From Thiohalomonas sp041685045 (GTDB lineage Bacteria > Pseudomonadota > Gammaproteobacteria > Thiohalomonadales > Thiohalomonadaceae): 64,000 nt of DNA. Of the stretch, positions 17,329-26,619 are shown one piece after another. The position numbers and the translations under genes are program-made. The stretch spans positions 124,001-188,000 of the forward strand of contig JAWLGP010000002.1 in NCBI GenBank assembly GCA_041685045.1, read 5' to 3'. The first letter of the stretch is position 1. Every line of letters starts with the position of its first letter. The notes under the pieces are model-generated. The model ran no database searches. It was not told where the DNA came from and was given only the letters and a program-made list of their open reading frames with translations.

Positions 17329-19197
17329 ATGAAGTCAAAACAGAAACTCGAACTCACCTGGATCGGTAAACACAAAAGGCCGCGGCTGGAGCCGCGCATT
17401 CTGCTGGAGGACAAGAGTCTCTCCTATCATGCCGGACCGGAGGCCGAATTAGCGGATGACTTGTTTCTCGACCAGACGCCAGATAGGCCCCAGGCGTATC
17501 ACGATAACATCCTGATTCAAGGCGATAATCTGCTGGCTTTGAAGGCGTTGGAGCAGAAGTATGCGGGGGAAGTAAAATGCATTTATATTGACCCTCCATA
17601 TAACACCGGTCAGATGTTCATCAACTATGACGATGGTGTAGAGCACTCCGAGTGGCTTAGCCGGTTCCGAGATCGAGTTGAGATCCTGTGGCATTTGTTA
17701 AGAGATGATGGTGTTGTTTTCTGTCAATTGAATGACGACGAGTGCGCCTATGCAAAAATTGTGTTTGATGAAATATTTGGAAGGAAAAACTTCATAAACC
17801 AAGTAAGCGTGAAGATGAAGCTTGCTGCTGGTGCAAGTGGTGGCGGTGAAGACAAGAAGCTCAAGAAAAACATTGAGTACATCCTTGTTTATGCAAAGAA
17901 TTACTCAGGCGATACTGGCTTCAAGAAATTTAACGATCTCTTCGAGGAAGAAGACTTGTTCGACCTGATTGATTCCATGGAGTCGTCAGGGAAAAGTTGG
18001 AAGTATACCAGCGTAATTGTTGATCGGGGGCAGCAAGTAGATGAGCGCGTTATCTATGATGGGTCTGGAGAGGAAATTAACGTACGGAAGTTTAAAGGAA
18101 TAAAGCGAACGACTGTCAATGAACTTGTCAAGAGTACCGGGCTGACACGAGAAGACGTTTATGTTGAAAACTTTGAAGGCATTTTCTCTGACACTAATGC
18201 GCAGACCAGTATTAGAACGCGAATTATTGATGAGTTCGTTAAGCTGGAGAAGGACGAGTTATTGGTTGCCTCGTACGTTCCGAGGTCGGGGCGTGACAAA
18301 GGGGCAATGGTAGAGCATTTGTACATAAGTCCAACGATTCGAAGAGTGATTTGGTTGAAAGATTCTTCTGAAAAAAGAGGACGATTCCTGTTCAAAAAGG
18401 AAAAGCTTGGGACATATTGGGATGGATTTCCACTAAACAATCTGACGAAAGAAGGCGGCGTTCAATTTCCTAATGGGAAAAAGCCTGAGGCATTACTTAA
18501 GCGTGTACTCGAGCTTGCGACCCAGCCGGGCGACTTAGTGCTAGATTCCTTTGCCGGGTCAGGCACAACAGCGGCTGTCGCACATAAAATGGGGCGCCGT
18601 TGGATTGCCGTGGAGCTTGGTGAGCACTGCCACACCCATATCGTCCCGCGCCTGAAGAAGGTGATCGACGGCGAGGATCAGGGCGGCATCACCAAGGCTG
18701 TTAACTGGCAGGGCGGAGGAGGTTTCCGCTATCTGCGCTTGGCACCCTCAATGCTGAAGAAGGATAACTGGGGCAACTGGGTCATCAACAAGCAATATAA
18801 CCCGGAGATGCTTGCCGAGGCAATGTGCAAGCACATGGGATTCACCTATGCGCCCAGCCGCGAGCACTTCTGGAAGCACGGCCACAGCACCGAGACAGAT
18901 TTCATCTACGTGACCACCGGCAGCCTCAGCCACGACCAACTACGCAAGATCAGCGACGAGGTGGGCCCGGACCGCACCCTGCTGATCTGTTGCAAGGCCT
19001 TCATGGCTGAGGGCGATGATTTCCCCAACCTGACCCTGAAGAAGATCCCTCAGGCGGTGCTGAAGAAGTGCCAGTGGGATCACGACGACTACAGTTTCAC
19101 CCTCAACGTGCTCGGCGATGACGAGGAAGAGGGCTGGGACTACGACGGGGACGACGAGTCACTGGCAACTGGCACAACGGAAGAAGAACCCGCATGA
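17329..19197 (+). CDS. mod: Type III DNA adenine methyltransferase (Mod subunit)
   Basis: Mod methylates adenine in a short asymmetric site to mark self DNA, and also carries site recognition for Res. The 622-aa product has DPPYNTG (motif IV) at residues 88-94 and the SAM-binding FAGSG (motif I) at 408-412. That order defines the beta class used by type III enzymes. A QGDNLLALK motif (64-72) precedes motif IV. The part between motifs IV and I (about residues 100-400, nt ~17,570-18,590) is clearly AT-richer than the flanks and contains the target recognition domain, suggesting module exchange. The C-terminal ~170 residues end in an acidic tail. It lies 48 nt after the AlbA_2 gene and overlaps res by 4 nt (ATGA). 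Confidence 0.92.
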   Translation: MKSKQKLELTWIGKHKRPRLEPRILLEDKSLSYHAGPEAELADDLFLDQTPDRPQAYHDNILIQGDNLLALKALEQKYAGEVKCIYIDPPYNTGQMFINYDDGVEHSEWLSRFRDRVEILWHLLRDDGVVFCQLNDDECAYAKIVFDEIFGRKNFINQVSVKMKLAAGASGGGEDKKLKKNIEYILVYAKNYSGDTGFKKFNDLFEEEDLFDLIDSMESSGKSWKYTSVIVDRGQQVDERVIYDGSGEEINVRKFKGIKRTTVNELVKSTGLTREDVYVENFEGIFSDTNAQTSIRTRIIDEFVKLEKDELLVASYVPRSGRDKGAMVEHLYISPTIRRVIWLKDSSEKRGRFLFKKEKLGTYWDGFPLNNLTKEGGVQFPNGKKPEALLKRVLELATQPGDLVLDSFAGSGTTAAVAHKMGRRWIAVELGEHCHTHIVPRLKKVIDGEDQGGITKAVNWQGGGGFRYLRLAPSMLKKDNWGNWVINKQYNPEMLAEAMCKHMGFTYAPSREHFWKHGHSTETDFIYVTTGSLSHDQLRKISDEVGPDRTLLICCKAFMAEGDDFPNLTLKKIPQAVLKKCQWDHDDYSFTLNVLGDDEEEGWDYDGDDESLATGTTEEEPA

Positions 19198-21974
19198 TGG
19201 AGAGTGGACAGAAGATCGCAAATCAGCTCGCCGCCCGCCTTTCGCTGCGCGAGCCGCAGCGCTATTCGCTGGATATCCTGGTGGATATCCTTGAGCAGTT
19301 GCAGTTGACGAAAGACCCGGAACTCGCCCACTGGTTATCGGCGATCCAGCGGCAATACCCTTCAGTGAAGGCCTTCGAGCGCGAGTTCCCTTCACTCTGC
19401 TTTGCCCTGGCTACCGGCGTCGGCAAGACCCGGCTGATGGGGGCGATGATTGCCTGGCTCTATCTCACTGGTCGTAGCAGCCACTTTTTCGTGCTGGCGC
19501 CCAACCTCACGATTTACGAAAAATTGAAGCTCGACTTCAGCCTGGGTAGCCCAAAGTATGTCTTCGCCGGAATCCCAGAACTGGCGCAGACGCCCCCCGT
19601 GATCATCACCGGGGATGACTATGAGGATGGCCGTGGCGTGCGCCTTGATTATTCGGTGCCGCTCACGCTGACTCAGGATATTTTCGCCTACGAAACCGCA
19701 CCCCATATCAACATCTTCAACGTTTCCAAGATCAACTCCAAAGAGAGCAAGAAGGGAGCGGCCAAAACCGGTACGCCCCGGGTGCGGCGCTTGCAGGAAT
19801 GTATCGGTGATTCCTACTTCAACTATCTTGCCGAGCTACCGGACCTGGTGGTGTTCATGGACGAGGCTCATCGCTACTATGCCAGTGCTGGGGCCAGAGC
19901 AATCAACGATCTCAAACCCGTTCTGGGTATCGAGTTGACTGCCACCCCCAAGACCGTCGGGGCCAATCCGCGCGAATTCTCCAACATTGTCTTCCACTAC
20001 CCCTTGGCGCGGGCACTGGAGGACGGTTATGTGAAGATCCCTGCGGTGGCGACGCGGCGCGATTTTCGCGCCTCTGATTACAGCCAGGAACAGCTAGAAA
20101 CGATCAAGCTGGAAGACGGCATCCATCATCACGAGTATGTGAAGGTGGAGCTGGAGACCTACGCCCGTAACGCCGGGACCAAGCCCGTCAAGCCTTTCAT
20201 GCTGGTGGTCGCCCAGGACACTCAGCACGCCAGCGAGCTGAAGCAGCGCTGTGAAAGCCTGTTCGAGGGGCGCTACAAGGGCAAGGTGATCGAGGTGCAC
20301 TCCAACCAGAGCGGCGAGGAGTCGGATGAGGCGATGCAGCGCCTTTTGGCGGTGGAACACGATCCCGGCACTGAGATCGTCATCCATGTGAACAAACTCA
20401 AGGAAGGTTGGGACGTAACTAACCTCTACACCATTGTGCCGCTACGCGCCTCGGCCTCGGAGATCCTCACCGAACAGACGATAGGCCGCGGCCTGCGTCT
20501 GCCCTACGGAAAGCGCACCGGCGTGGAGGCGGTCGACCGCCTTTCCATCATTGCCCACGACCGGTATCAAGAAATCATCGACCGCGCCAACGATGCCGAC
20601 TCGATCATCCGCAAGACAGTCTATATCGGTGCTGACGATGATGAATTGGGCATCCCCGAGAATCGGCCCCAAATCATCACGACTCCCTCTTACGCGATGA
20701 TGGCCGCGACCGGACAATCCGCCACCCAAAATGACCGGCAGATAGGCGACGGAAACGGGGCCTATCAGGGGCCGCCGCTTACGGCCGAGCAGACCCGGGT
20801 GGCCGAGATCACCCTGAAAGTGGTCCAAGAGGAGGCTGCGCGTCTGAATTCCTCCAGCCAACTTCAGGAAGAGGCGGTGCGCCGCAAGGTTATCGAGCGG
20901 GTGAAAAAGGTTGTGCGGGAGAATATCCCTAGCCAGCAGACTCTAGCGGGGATGGAGCGGCCCGATGCATTGACGGATGAGAAGGTGACGGAGATCGTTC
21001 ACAACGTCACCGAGCGGCTGGTCGAGCTGACCATAGATATTCCCCAGATCGTGGTGCTGCCTACCCGTGACGTGAATTACGGGTTCAAGGATTTTGATCT
21101 GGAAGGTTTGGAGAAGATCAATTTCCAGCCGGTTGCGCAGGAGATTCTGCTGCAACATCTGGAAGATAACCGCGTGGCCCGCATTGAGTGGGGCGACGAC
21201 TCCGCCAGGGAGGAGATTCTGGAAAACTACATCGTGCGCAATCTTATGGAGATTGACGCCATCGATTACGACGAGCATTCCGACCTGCTCTACAAGTTGG
21301 CTGGGCAACTGATCGCGCGTGTCGGTAGCTATCTCGGTGGTGACCGGACCAAGATAGAAAACGTGCTGATCTACTGGCAGAAACAGCTGACTGATTTTGT
21401 CTGGGCCCAGATGAAGGCCCATGCCTGGACGACACCAACCGCCTACATCGGCAAGGTGACTCAGGGTTTTGACATCTTGCGCCCAGCCACGTTTATCGCG
21501 GGTGCAGGGGAACAACCTCGTGATTTCCGCGCCCCGATTGAGAATCGATCCCGCATCAAGCAGATGGTATTCACCGGCTTCCAGAGGTGCTGTTACCCCT
21601 ATCAGAAATTCGATTCCGTTGAGGGTGAGTGGCGCTTGGCGCAGGTTCTGGAAAGTGACGACGATGTACTGCGCTGGATGAAGCCCTCGCCGGGCCAGTT
21701 CCGAATCGAATACCTCAATGGCGAAAACTACGAGCCCGATTTTGTCGTGGAAACGAAAAACTGCTGCCTGCTCATCGAGCCGAAACGGGCGGATCAGATT
21801 CCGTTGGACGAGACACAACAAAAAGCCAAAGCGACCGTCCGCTGGTGTAACTTTGCTAACGAGAATGCAGAAAGATATGGCACCAAGCGGTGGTACTACC
21901 TTTTGGTGCCGCATGACGCGATCACGCTGGGTCGGAGTATTGCTGCGTTACAGGCGGAGTTTACCAACGCATGA
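19194..21974 (+). CDS. res: Type III restriction enzyme Res subunit (helicase-nuclease)
   Basis: Res is the ATP-dependent translocase and nuclease partner of Mod. The 926-aa product has a superfamily 2 helicase core: Walker A ATGVGKT near residue 72, DEAH box FMDEAHRYY near 225, ELTATPKT after it, VNKLKEGWDVTNLY in the second lobe and an EQTIGRGLRLP motif VI. A C-terminal PD-(D/E)XK-like nuclease signature is visible as YEPDFVVETK followed by LLIEPKR, so the cleavage domain seems intact. It overlaps mod by 4 nt, as is usual for mod-res pairs. The length is in the usual range for type III Res. It is the last gene of the four-gene module; serB follows after 73 nt. Confidence 0.92.
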   Translation: MMESGQKIANQLAARLSLREPQRYSLDILVDILEQLQLTKDPELAHWLSAIQRQYPSVKAFEREFPSLCFALATGVGKTRLMGAMIAWLYLTGRSSHFFVLAPNLTIYEKLKLDFSLGSPKYVFAGIPELAQTPPVIITGDDYEDGRGVRLDYSVPLTLTQDIFAYETAPHINIFNVSKINSKESKKGAAKTGTPRVRRLQECIGDSYFNYLAELPDLVVFMDEAHRYYASAGARAINDLKPVLGIELTATPKTVGANPREFSNIVFHYPLARALEDGYVKIPAVATRRDFRASDYSQEQLETIKLEDGIHHHEYVKVELETYARNAGTKPVKPFMLVVAQDTQHASELKQRCESLFEGRYKGKVIEVHSNQSGEESDEAMQRLLAVEHDPGTEIVIHVNKLKEGWDVTNLYTIVPLRASASEILTEQTIGRGLRLPYGKRTGVEAVDRLSIIAHDRYQEIIDRANDADSIIRKTVYIGADDDELGIPENRPQIITTPSYAMMAATGQSATQNDRQIGDGNGAYQGPPLTAEQTRVAEITLKVVQEEAARLNSSSQLQEEAVRRKVIERVKKVVRENIPSQQTLAGMERPDALTDEKVTEIVHNVTERLVELTIDIPQIVVLPTRDVNYGFKDFDLEGLEKINFQPVAQEILLQHLEDNRVARIEWGDDSAREEILENYIVRNLMEIDAIDYDEHSDLLYKLAGQLIARVGSYLGGDRTKIENVLIYWQKQLTDFVWAQMKAHAWTTPTAYIGKVTQGFDILRPATFIAGAGEQPRDFRAPIENRSRIKQMVFTGFQRCCYPYQKFDSVEGEWRLAQVLESDDDVLRWMKPSPGQFRIEYLNGENYEPDFVVETKNCCLLIEPKRADQIPLDETQQKAKATVRWCNFANENAERYGTKRWYYLLVPHDAITLGRSIAALQAEFTNA

Positions 21975-22047
21975 GCGTTTCTCGGATACTCGGAAACTCG
22001 ATTGCGCGGCTCGCCGCCTTCTATTCCACTTAATGTGATTTGAATCC

Positions 22048-23274
22048 ATGCATGAAGTTGTACTTATGACCGTGGCCGGCCCCGACCGGCCCGGCATCAC
22101 GGCCGGGCTTACCGGCGTACTGGCCCGCTACGACGTGACGGTGCTCGATATCGGCCAGTCGGTGATCCACGACACCCTTTCCCTCGGCCTGCTCATCGAG
22201 GTGCCGGAGGATACCGGCGGCTGCCCGGTGTTCAAGGAGCTGCTGTTCAAGGCCCACGAATTGGGGCTGAACGTGCGCTTCACTCCGATCTCCGCCGAGG
22301 ACTACGAGCATTGGGTTGACGCCCAGGGCCAGCCGCGGCACATCGTCACCCTGCTCGGGCGCCAGATCAGTTCGCGCCACCTAGCGCGGGTCAGTGAGGT
22401 GGTGGCGGAGCATACGCTCAATATCGACAACATCACCCGCCTTTCCGGACGCATCTCCCTGCGCCGTCCCGACGAGCGGCACATCGCCTCGGTCGAGCTG
22501 TCGCTGCGCGGCGCGGTGTCCGACCTGACCGCACTGCACGCCGACTTCCTGCGCACTGCGCAGGAACTCGACATCGACATCGCCATTCAGGAAGACAACA
22601 TCTACCGGCGTAATCGTCGCCTGGTCTGCTTCGACATGGACTCCACTCTGATCCAGGCGGAAGTGATCGACGAACTGGCAGCCGAAGCCGGGGTGAAGGA
22701 TAAGGTTTCGGAGATCACCGAGGCGGCGATGCGCGGCGAACTCGACTTCTCCGAGAGCTTCCGCCGCCGGTTGGCGCTGCTCGAGGGGCTGGAGGAGTCG
22801 GTGTTGGCGCGGATCGCCGATCGCCTGCCGATTACCGAAGGGGCGGAGCGACTGATTCGCAACCTGAAAAGATTCGGCTACAAGGTGGCGATCCTCTCCG
22901 GCGGCTTCACCTATTTTGCGGAGCACCTGCAGCGCAAGCTCGGCATCGATTATATCTACGCCAACCAGCTCGATTTCCGTGACGGCAAGCTGACCGGCCA
23001 GGTCAAAGGCGACATCATCGACGGCCAGATGAAGGCACGCCTGCTTCGTGAACTGGCGGCCCAGGAAGGGATTTCGCTGGAGCAGGTAATTGCGGTGGGT
23101 GACGGTGCCAACGACCTGCCGATGCTGGCCATCGCCGGCCTCGGAGTGGCGTTCCACGCCAAGCCGATCGTGAAGGAGCAGGCGCGTCACGCGATCGGCA
23201 CGCTGGGGCTCGATGCCATTCTTTACCTGTTAGGCATGCGCGACCGCGATCTGGCGGAGTTGGAGCGGAGCTGA
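22048..23274 (+). CDS. serB: Phosphoserine phosphatase SerB (two ACT-like domains plus HAD)
   Basis: SerB dephosphorylates phosphoserine to serine, the last step of serine synthesis. The 408-aa product is the long form. Residues 1 to about 180 form two ACT-like regulatory domains; the first starts MHEVVLMTVAGPDRPGITAG. A HAD phosphatase domain follows, with CFDMDSTLIQAEVIDELA around residues 193-210 (nucleophile Asp in DMDST), SGGFTYF as the motif II region, and AVGDGANDLPMLAIAGLGVA as motif IV. All catalytic motifs are intact. tadA starts 3 nt after the serB stop. The 73-nt gap to the upstream res gene is probably where the defence module ends and the core chromosome resumes. Confidence 0.96.
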   Translation: MHEVVLMTVAGPDRPGITAGLTGVLARYDVTVLDIGQSVIHDTLSLGLLIEVPEDTGGCPVFKELLFKAHELGLNVRFTPISAEDYEHWVDAQGQPRHIVTLLGRQISSRHLARVSEVVAEHTLNIDNITRLSGRISLRRPDERHIASVELSLRGAVSDLTALHADFLRTAQELDIDIAIQEDNIYRRNRRLVCFDMDSTLIQAEVIDELAAEAGVKDKVSEITEAAMRGELDFSESFRRRLALLEGLEESVLARIADRLPITEGAERLIRNLKRFGYKVAILSGGFTYFAEHLQRKLGIDYIYANQLDFRDGKLTGQVKGDIIDGQMKARLLRELAAQEGISLEQVIAVGDGANDLPMLAIAGLGVAFHAKPIVKEQARHAIGTLGLDAILYLLGMRDRDLAELERS

Positions 23275-23277
23275 GCC

Positions 23278-23760
23278 GTGGCAACCGGTATGCCGGCGAG
23301 CGAGGGGACCGCTGAGGCTGACATCCGTTTCATGGAGCGCGCGCTGCTGCTGGCAGGGCGTGCCGAAGCGGAGGGTGAGGTGCCGGTCGGTGCGGTGCTG
23401 GTCCGAAGCGGTGAGATCATCGGCGAGGGCTACAACCGTCCCATTATCGCCCACGACCCGACCGCGCATGCCGAAATCCAGGCCCTGCGCGATGCCGCGA
23501 CCCGGGTCGGTAACTACCGCCTGGTCGATTCCACTCTCTACGTGACGTTAGAGCCCTGTCCCATGTGCGCCGGCGCCATCGTCCACGCCCGCGTGGCGCG
23601 CGTGGTTTTCGGCGCCCCCGATCCGCGCACCGGCGCCGCCGGCAGCGTGTTCAACCTGCTGCAGACCGAACAACTCAATCACCGTACCGAACTCACTGGC
23701 GGGGTATTGGCGGAGGAGAGCGCCGCGATGCTGCGCAACTTTTTCCGCGCACGTCGCTGA
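23278..23760 (+). CDS. tadA: tRNA-specific adenosine deaminase TadA
   Basis: TadA deaminates A34 to inosine in tRNA-Arg(ACG) and is essential in most bacteria. The product has the zinc-dependent deaminase signatures HAEIQAL (zinc His and catalytic Glu) and EPCPMCAGAI (two zinc cysteines), and a typical C-terminal ARVVFGAPDPRTGAAGSV segment. The GTG at 23278 gives 160 aa. The ATG at 23290, giving MPASEGTAEAD, is an equally good start and would be 4 residues shorter. The spacing to serB suggests one transcript. The gene is followed by a cluster of palindromic repeats. Confidence 0.94.
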   Translation: MATGMPASEGTAEADIRFMERALLLAGRAEAEGEVPVGAVLVRSGEIIGEGYNRPIIAHDPTAHAEIQALRDAATRVGNYRLVDSTLYVTLEPCPMCAGAIVHARVARVVFGAPDPRTGAAGSVFNLLQTEQLNHRTELTGGVLAEESAAMLRNFFRARR

Positions 23761-23776
23761 AACAGGGCTCGTGTTT

Positions 23777-24054
23777 GCAGGAGGGCAAAGCGAACGTGCC
23801 AGTCGACGGTTGGTTGATGGGCACGTCGCTCTCGCTCCTTTGCCCATCCTACGCAACTGCGCTTGTGTTTGCGGGATGGGCAAAGCGAAAGCCAGTCGTA
23901 GGCGGGTTGATGGGCACGTCGCTCTCGCTCCTTTGCCCATCCTACGCGCTAACAGCTACATCTCTGTAGTGATCGTAGGATGGGCAAAGCGAAGCGTGCC
24001 CATCAAAAGCCGGTTGAGAGCGCATCGCTCCGCTCCCTGCCATCCGGCGCGGCA
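23777..24054. repeat. Cluster of three GTAGGATGGGCAAAGCG-type palindromic repeats
   Basis: Three related hairpin elements lie between tadA and mltF: about 23777-23855, 23871-23946 and 23971-24054. Each has a left arm GGATGGGCAAAGCG (GGAGGGCAAAGCG in the first) and a right arm resembling TTTGCCCATCCTACG. The centre varies and often contains TTGATGGGCACGTCGCT. Copies one and two share a long identical right half. The third has a degenerate right arm (CCCTGCCATCCGGCG). They are REP/MITE-like, non-coding, and could act as transcription attenuators between convergent genes. This is not a CRISPR array: the units are palindromic and unevenly spaced. Confidence 0.75.
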
Positions 24055-24111
24055 GTTATGAAGTACGTGTGGTTAGCCCACGCGAACCGCGTTATCCGCG
24101 GTGAGTGCAAT

Positions 24112-25515
24112 TCAGAGGACGGGGCTCGCCATGGTCAGGGCCGTGTGCACCTTTACCGGTCGCGGCTTCTCCTGATCAGTGAGCCACACCAGGATGTCGT
24201 AGTAGCTGCGGATGTTCTCCACATAAACGACCGCTTCGTTGCCCCGCGCATAGCCGTGCTTGGTTTTCTGGTACCACGGTTTCTTGCGCAACAGCGGCAG
24301 ATGCTCTTCAACGTTCTTCCAGACGTCGGGGTCAAGCCCCTGACGTTGTGTAATGATGCGGGCGTCGTTCAGGTGGCCATAGCCGATGTTATACGCCGCG
24401 ACTGCCATCCACATCCGATCCGGGTGGTGGATGCGCTCGGGGACCTTCTCGATCAACTGACGAATATAGCGGGCACCGCCGTCGATGCTCTGGGCCACAT
24501 CGGTACGCTCTTCAATGCCGAGGTACCTGGCAGTCGCCTTGGTCAGCATCATGAAACCGCGTACACCGGTGGGTGAGACCGCACCCGGGTCCCAATGGGA
24601 CTCCTGGTAGGCCATGGCAGCCAGCAGCCGCCAGTCGAGTCCGTTTTCGGCCGCCGCCTGTTCAAGCAGCGGTCGATAGGCGGGCAGGCGTTCGCGGATA
24701 TGGCGCATGAAGATGCGGGTGCCGACGTAATCGAAATCACCCACGTGGCCGTAGTGGCGATCGATCAATTCCGCCATCCGGCCGCTCTTCTTCAGCCGTT
24801 CGAAATAGTCCACCGCCAGCTGGTAAAGGCTATCGTCGTCACCCTTTGGAAACGCCCACGCCAGTGACTCCGGCTCGGACAGGTCAAAGGCGGCCCGCAG
24901 TTCCGGATGGAAACGCTGGGTCAGTTTGAGCTCGTTGGAATCAATGACCGTATAATCGATGGCCTTCTCGGAGACGAGGCTCAGCAGGTCATCGGCTTCG
25001 AGTTCGTCGTTTTCCCGCCAGACCAGCTGCGGGAAGTCAGCTTGCAGACGCTGTAGCCGTTCGGCGTGGCTGCTGGCGGCCAGCACCTCCAGTTGTCCCT
25101 TGAGCTCCGTCGGATTGCGCGGGCGAGTATTGCCCATCCGATAGACCAGCTGCTGCGTGATCTCCTGGTAGGGCGGCGTGAAGCGGACGTAAGTTTCACG
25201 CTGGGCCGTGACCGTGAGGCCGGCCGCGGCAAACTGGGCCTTTTTCCGCGCCAGCCCGTCGAATATCTCCGCGACGTTGCCGGCGGTCACCAGTTTCAGC
25301 TCTACCCCCAACTCGGCGGCGAACCCCTTGGCCAGCTCGTACTCCAGCCCGGTCGGGCCGAGCGGCCCTTCGTAATAGGTGGTGGCCGCGTTCCGCGTCA
25401 ACACGCGCAACTCGCCGCTCTGCTGCACCTGCTCGAGCTGCGTCTTCGAGCACGCAGCGAGCAGTGGCGCGAGCAACAGGCCGGTTGCCAGTTGTCTAAG
25501 AAGCGGTATACCCAT
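24112..25515 (-). CDS. mltF: Membrane-bound lytic murein transglycosylase F
   Basis: MltF cleaves the glycan strand between MurNAc and GlcNAc to form 1,6-anhydro ends during peptidoglycan turnover. The 467-aa product begins with a lipoprotein signal peptide with lipobox LLAAC (about residues 18-22), so it should be lipid-anchored and face the periplasm. A periplasmic-binding-like domain (SBP type 3, about 33-265) follows, starting GELRVLTRNAATTYY. Then comes an SLT domain with catalytic Glu in AMAYQESHWDP, then SPTGVRGFMML and AAYNIGYGHL. The architecture and length are those of MltF. Downstream lies the repeat cluster, converging with tadA; upstream is tRNA-Ser in divergent orientation. Confidence 0.95.
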   Translation of the reverse strand: MGIPLLRQLATGLLLAPLLAACSKTQLEQVQQSGELRVLTRNAATTYYEGPLGPTGLEYELAKGFAAELGVELKLVTAGNVAEIFDGLARKKAQFAAAGLTVTAQRETYVRFTPPYQEITQQLVYRMGNTRPRNPTELKGQLEVLAASSHAERLQRLQADFPQLVWRENDELEADDLLSLVSEKAIDYTVIDSNELKLTQRFHPELRAAFDLSEPESLAWAFPKGDDDSLYQLAVDYFERLKKSGRMAELIDRHYGHVGDFDYVGTRIFMRHIRERLPAYRPLLEQAAAENGLDWRLLAAMAYQESHWDPGAVSPTGVRGFMMLTKATARYLGIEERTDVAQSIDGGARYIRQLIEKVPERIHHPDRMWMAVAAYNIGYGHLNDARIITQRQGLDPDVWKNVEEHLPLLRKKPWYQKTKHGYARGNEAVVYVENIRSYYDILVWLTDQEKPRPVKVHTALTMASPVL

Positions 25516-25567
25516 GAAAGCGAGATGCCGATCACAAATTAGATTTTGTTAATATTAGCACGGCTAG

Positions 25568-25596
25568 TTGTTGTGATCGCAATTCGACGCTATTCT
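25568..25596 (+). promoter_or_regulatory. Candidate promoter for tRNA-Ser
   Basis: TTGTTG at 25568-25573 and TATTCT at 25591-25596 are spaced by 17 nt and lie about 55 nt before the mature tRNA-Ser 5' end. They are followed by a GC-rich discriminator. Both boxes are imperfect (three and four matches of six), so this is only a tentative assignment. Confidence 0.3.
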
Positions 25597-25653
25597 ATCG
25601 CGTCTTTGCACGGCCCCGTCCCCGAAGAGAGGGCGTAAGCCGCTGAAAGATAA

Positions 25654-26333
<680 letters not shown>

Positions 26334-26364
26334 GTTCGGGCCGCTTTTGCGGCCCGAACTTTTT
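26334..26364 (+). terminator. Strong intrinsic terminator upstream of ffs
   Basis: GTTCGGGCCGC (26334-26344) and GCGGCCCGAAC (26349-26359) form a perfect 11-bp GC-rich stem with a TTTT loop, followed at once by TTTTT (26360-26364). It reads on the plus strand. The only plus-strand gene upstream is tRNA-Ser, about 590 nt away, so either that transcript is long or an unannotated RNA ends here. Confidence 0.75.
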
Positions 26365-26377
26365 CTGCGTTGCCGCT

Positions 26378-26407
26378 TTGGACGCGGGGCCTGCGCTACG
26401 GTAGAAT
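26378..26407 (+). promoter_or_regulatory. Candidate promoter for ffs
   Basis: TAGAAT at 26402-26407 matches the -10 consensus at five of six positions, and TTGGAC at 26378-26383 is a weaker -35 with an 18-nt spacer. Transcription would start a few nt before the 5' end of the predicted 4.5S RNA at about 26421. Confidence 0.5.
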
Positions 26408-26420
26408 GCCGCGCTTCGAC

Positions 26421-26535
26421 GGTGGCCTGCATCGGTCCCCCCGCGACGATACGTTGTGAACCCGGTCAGGCCCGGAAGGGAGCAGCCGCAGCAACGAATT
26501 CGGGCGCCGGGGTGTGGCTGGTGTGGGCCGCCACC
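26421..26535 (+). ncRNA. ffs: Signal recognition particle 4.5S RNA
   Basis: The apical SRP hairpin is present: GGTCAGGCCCGGAAGGGAGC, with the conserved GGTCAGG, the GGAA tetraloop and the AGCAG internal loop, then the return strand with GCCGGGGTGTGGCTGG. The ends GGTGG (26421-26425) and CCACC (26531-26535) pair. This RNA binds Ffh and targets nascent membrane proteins to FtsY. It lies about 85 nt before dnaX, a known location for ffs in gammaproteobacteria. The exact ends are estimated from the pairing. Confidence 0.93.
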
Positions 26536-26619
26536 CATCTCCTCCGCCGTTCCCACCCTACCGACACGCCGCCTTCTCGGGTAAAGTAGTCGGCTCTTTC
26601 AGCGACCGATCCCCAGTCC

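Noticed and set aside
23777..24054. Possible CRISPR-like array
   Set aside because: The units are palindromic, differ in length and spacing, and have no constant-length spacers; they fit REP/MITE-like repeats. I see no CRISPR array or cas gene in the window.
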